In this document: positions 4,233 through 6,137 of the stretch, piece by piece | Numbering within the stretch: the stretch's first letter is position 1 | Layout: every line of letters begins with the position of its first letter | Origin: an uncultured Barnesiella sp. | GTDB lineage: Bacteria > Bacteroidota > Bacteroidia > Bacteroidales > Barnesiellaceae_A | Assembly (NCBI GenBank): GCA_904502265.1 | Contig: CAJGDT010000097.1 | Coordinates: 1 to 6,137, forward strand | Direction: 5' to 3' | DNA: 6,137 nucleotides | The notes under the pieces: model-generated | Seen by the model: the letters and a program-made list of their open reading frames with translations, nothing else | The model's database searches: none | What the model was told of the DNA's origin: nothing | Program-made: the position numbers and the translations under genes

Positions 4233-6137
4233 GTGATATACCCCGACAATTTTGAACAGAAAATAGGTTTCGACCAGATACGCCACATGCTGCAAGAGCA
4301 ATGCTTAAGTTCACTTGGGCGTGATTTGATAGACGATATAACCTTCATGACCGATTACGATGCAATACTTACCGCGTTGCATCGCACCGACGAAATGATG
4401 CAAATTGAGCGTAGTGACGAGGATTTTCCCACAAACTACTTTTACGATGTGCGTCCCATGCTCAAACGCATACGTATCGAAGGAACTTTTATCGATGTAA
4501 GCGAGCTTTTCGACCTACGACGCTCACTCGAAACAATACGCCGAGTGGTATCATTCTTCAAGGCCCAAGAAGATGAGCAGCCCCTATACCCCTACCTATC
4601 GGATATGTCGGGGGATATAATTGTATATCCTCAACTGATAAAAGAGATAGACAATATACTCGACAAGACCGGCGGTATACGCGACAATGCATCGCCTGAG
4701 TTGGCAACCATTCGTCGCAACTTATCGGCTACAATGGCCGGTATATCACGTAGCCTCAATAATATCCTGCGCCATGCTCAAAGTGAGGGATATGTCGATA
4801 AAGATGTAGCACCCACAGTACGCGATGGACGCTTGGTAATACCTGTAATACCTACATTTAAGCGCAAAATACGAGGCATCGTACACGACGAATCGGCAAG
4901 TGGTAAAACGGTATATATCGAACCGGCCGAAGTAGTAGAGGCCAACAACCACATACGTGAATTGGAGATAGAAGAGCGCCGCGAAATTGTGCGCATCTTG
5001 ACTGCATTTACAGATACTCTACGACCTCATGCTCAAGAGATTGCCTCGTCATACGATTTTCTGGCAGAGATTGATTTTATACGAGCTAAAGCTCTCTTTG
5101 CCATAAATATCGATGCCACCCTTCCTCACATTGAACATGAGTGCCAGATCGATTGGTATCACGCCATACACCCCCTACTCCTACTTGCTTTGCGCCGGCA
5201 AAACAAGGAGGTAGTTCCCCTCAATATCACCCTCGACTCGCGCAATCGCATATTACTCATATCGGGCCCCAATGCCGGAGGTAAATCGGTATGTCTCAAA
5301 ACTGTAGGTCTATTGCAATACATGATGCAGTGCGGAGTACCCGTACCTATGTACGACAACTCGCACATGGGCATATTCGAGAGTATATTTATTGACATTG
5401 GCGATGAGCAGTCGATAGAAGATGACTTGAGTACCTATAGCTCTCACCTCTCGCACATGAAGCAATGTGTGCGCCATTGCAACGAGCGTTCGCTCCTGCT
5501 AATTGACGAGTATGGTGGTGGTACCGAACCACAAATAGGTGGTGCTATTGCAGAGGCCTTGCTCGAACGTTTCAATTCACGCAAAGCATTTGGAGTCATT
5601 ACTACCCACTACCAAAACCTCAAGCACTATGCCGAGGAAGCTGATGGCGTAGTAAACGGAGCCATGCTCTACGACCGCCACCACATGCAACCACTCTTTA
5701 CCCTATCGATAGGCAATCCGGGCAGTTCGTTTGCCATAGAGATAGCTCGCAAGATAGGTCTTTCGGAGGATATTATCGCCTCGGCAAAGGAGAAGGCGGG
5801 CTCGGAACATATAGACCTCGAAAAGCAGTTGCGCGAGGTTGCACGAGATAAGCACTATTGGGCGCAGAAGCGTGAGCGCATACGCCAAACTGACCGCAAG
5901 GTTGAGGAGATGGAGCAGTCGCTTTCGGCTCAACTCTCCACCATACGCGAGGAGCGTAACCGCATATTGCGTGAGGCAAAGGCGGAGGCGAAGCAGTTGG
6001 TAGCAGAGGCTAACCGCCAGATCGAAAATACGATTAAGGGTATCCGTGAGGCGCAGGCCGAGAAGGAGCAGACCAAGTGGTTGCGTCGTGAGTTTGACGA
6101 GTTCCGTGATGAGGTAGAGAATAGCGATAATGTTGCC
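4233..6137 (+). CDS. mutS2: MutS2 family ATPase/endonuclease, N-terminal 635 residues (3' end outside window)
   Basis: MutS2 proteins form ATP-dependent DNA clamps reported to suppress homologous recombination, and in Bacillus MutS2 acts on collided ribosomes; which role applies here cannot be read from sequence. The start is GTG at 4233, giving MIYPDNFEQKIGFDQ; an in-frame TAA at 4227 rules out any start further upstream. The MutS-like core covers about 1-330. The ATPase follows: Walker A GPNAGGKS at 345-352, the LSTYSSHLSHM motif around 399-409, Walker B LLLIDEYGGGTEP with D425 and E426, a switch-type THYQNLKHYAEE segment near 454-465, then LSIGNPGSSFAIEIARKIGL near 490-510. A long Glu/Lys/Arg-rich coiled coil runs from about 520 to the edge. 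Family length is near 800 residues, so the C-terminal Smr nuclease domain should lie beyond the window. There is no mismatch-recognition domain, which separates it from MutS. Codon use changes near residue 510. Confidence 0.95.
   Translation, partial: MIYPDNFEQKIGFDQIRHMLQEQCLSSLGRDLIDDITFMTDYDAILTALHRTDEMMQIERSDEDFPTNYFYDVRPMLKRIRIEGTFIDVSELFDLRRSLETIRRVVSFFKAQEDEQPLYPYLSDMSGDIIVYPQLIKEIDNILDKTGGIRDNASPELATIRRNLSATMAGISRSLNNILRHAQSEGYVDKDVAPTVRDGRLVIPVIPTFKRKIRGIVHDESASGKTVYIEPAEVVEANNHIRELEIEERREIVRILTAFTDTLRPHAQEIASSYDFLAEIDFIRAKALFAINIDATLPHIEHECQIDWYHAIHPLLLLALRRQNKEVVPLNITLDSRNRILLISGPNAGGKSVCLKTVGLLQYMMQCGVPVPMYDNSHMGIFESIFIDIGDEQSIEDDLSTYSSHLSHMKQCVRHCNERSLLLIDEYGGGTEPQIGGAIAEALLERFNSRKAFGVITTHYQNLKHYAEEADGVVNGAMLYDRHHMQPLFTLSIGNPGSSFAIEIARKIGLSEDIIASAKEKAGSEHIDLEKQLREVARDKHYWAQKRERIRQTDRKVEEMEQSLSAQLSTIREERNRILREAKAEAKQLVAEANRQIENTIKGIREAQAEKEQTKWLRREFDEFRDEVENSDNVA

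Noticed and set aside
4163..4348. 61-codon minus-strand open frame across the mutS2 start
   Set aside because: It is mostly antisense to mutS2 and resembles no known small protein; chance open frame.
5703..5979. Two overlapping minus-strand open frames antisense to mutS2
   Set aside because: They are shadows of a strongly conserved coding region, rich in Arg/Ser/Pro as antisense frames often are.
1..6137. Defence island, CRISPR array, transposon, tRNA or prophage attachment site
   Set aside because: I looked for these on both strands and found no direct-repeat series, transposase motifs, cloverleaf or integrase; all genes fit core or envelope functions.

Overview
The window looks like a chromosomal segment from a member of the Bacteroidales. 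Three things point there: a DUF6452/DUF6048 gene pair and a DUF4199 gene, families I know mainly from Bacteroidota; two exact matches to the Bacteroidota -7 promoter element TAnnTTTG in the one sizeable intergenic gap; and A-rich leaders in place of clear Shine-Dalgarno sites. I cannot name the genus.

Layout: positions 1 to 3943 hold six tightly packed minus-strand genes. In transcription order these are a DUF4199 membrane protein, a GtrB/ArnC-like family 2 glycosyltransferase with two C-terminal membrane helices, a small Cys-rich nitroreductase, a DUF6452-type lipoprotein, a DUF6048-type exported beta-barrel candidate, and the N-terminal half of a YbdG-like MscS channel that runs off the left edge. 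Spacings in that order are +22, -1, -10, -14 and +4 nt, so this is very probably one operon with translational coupling. Five of the six products are predicted to be in or attached to the envelope. Positions 3944 to 4232 form a divergent intergenic region with a promoter candidate on each side, a perfect 9-bp inverted repeat next to the mutS2 promoter, and a small A/T-rich hairpin. Positions 4233 to 6137 hold the first 635 codons of mutS2 on the plus strand, from a GTG start, with ATPase motifs intact; the gene runs off the right edge before the expected Smr domain.

How the genes may work together: the glycosyltransferase probably charges a polyprenyl-phosphate carrier, and DUF4199 may be its membrane partner. 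The lipoprotein and the beta-barrel candidate look like an outer-membrane pair of unknown function. MscS is a tension-gated safety valve. A shared envelope role for the operon is inference. MutS2 is a separate divergent unit for DNA or ribosome quality control.

I see no mobile element, CRISPR array, tRNA, rRNA or defence system. This is mostly an ordinary core-genome region; the open points are the uncharacterised envelope genes, the intergenic inverted repeat, and a codon-use shift late in mutS2.
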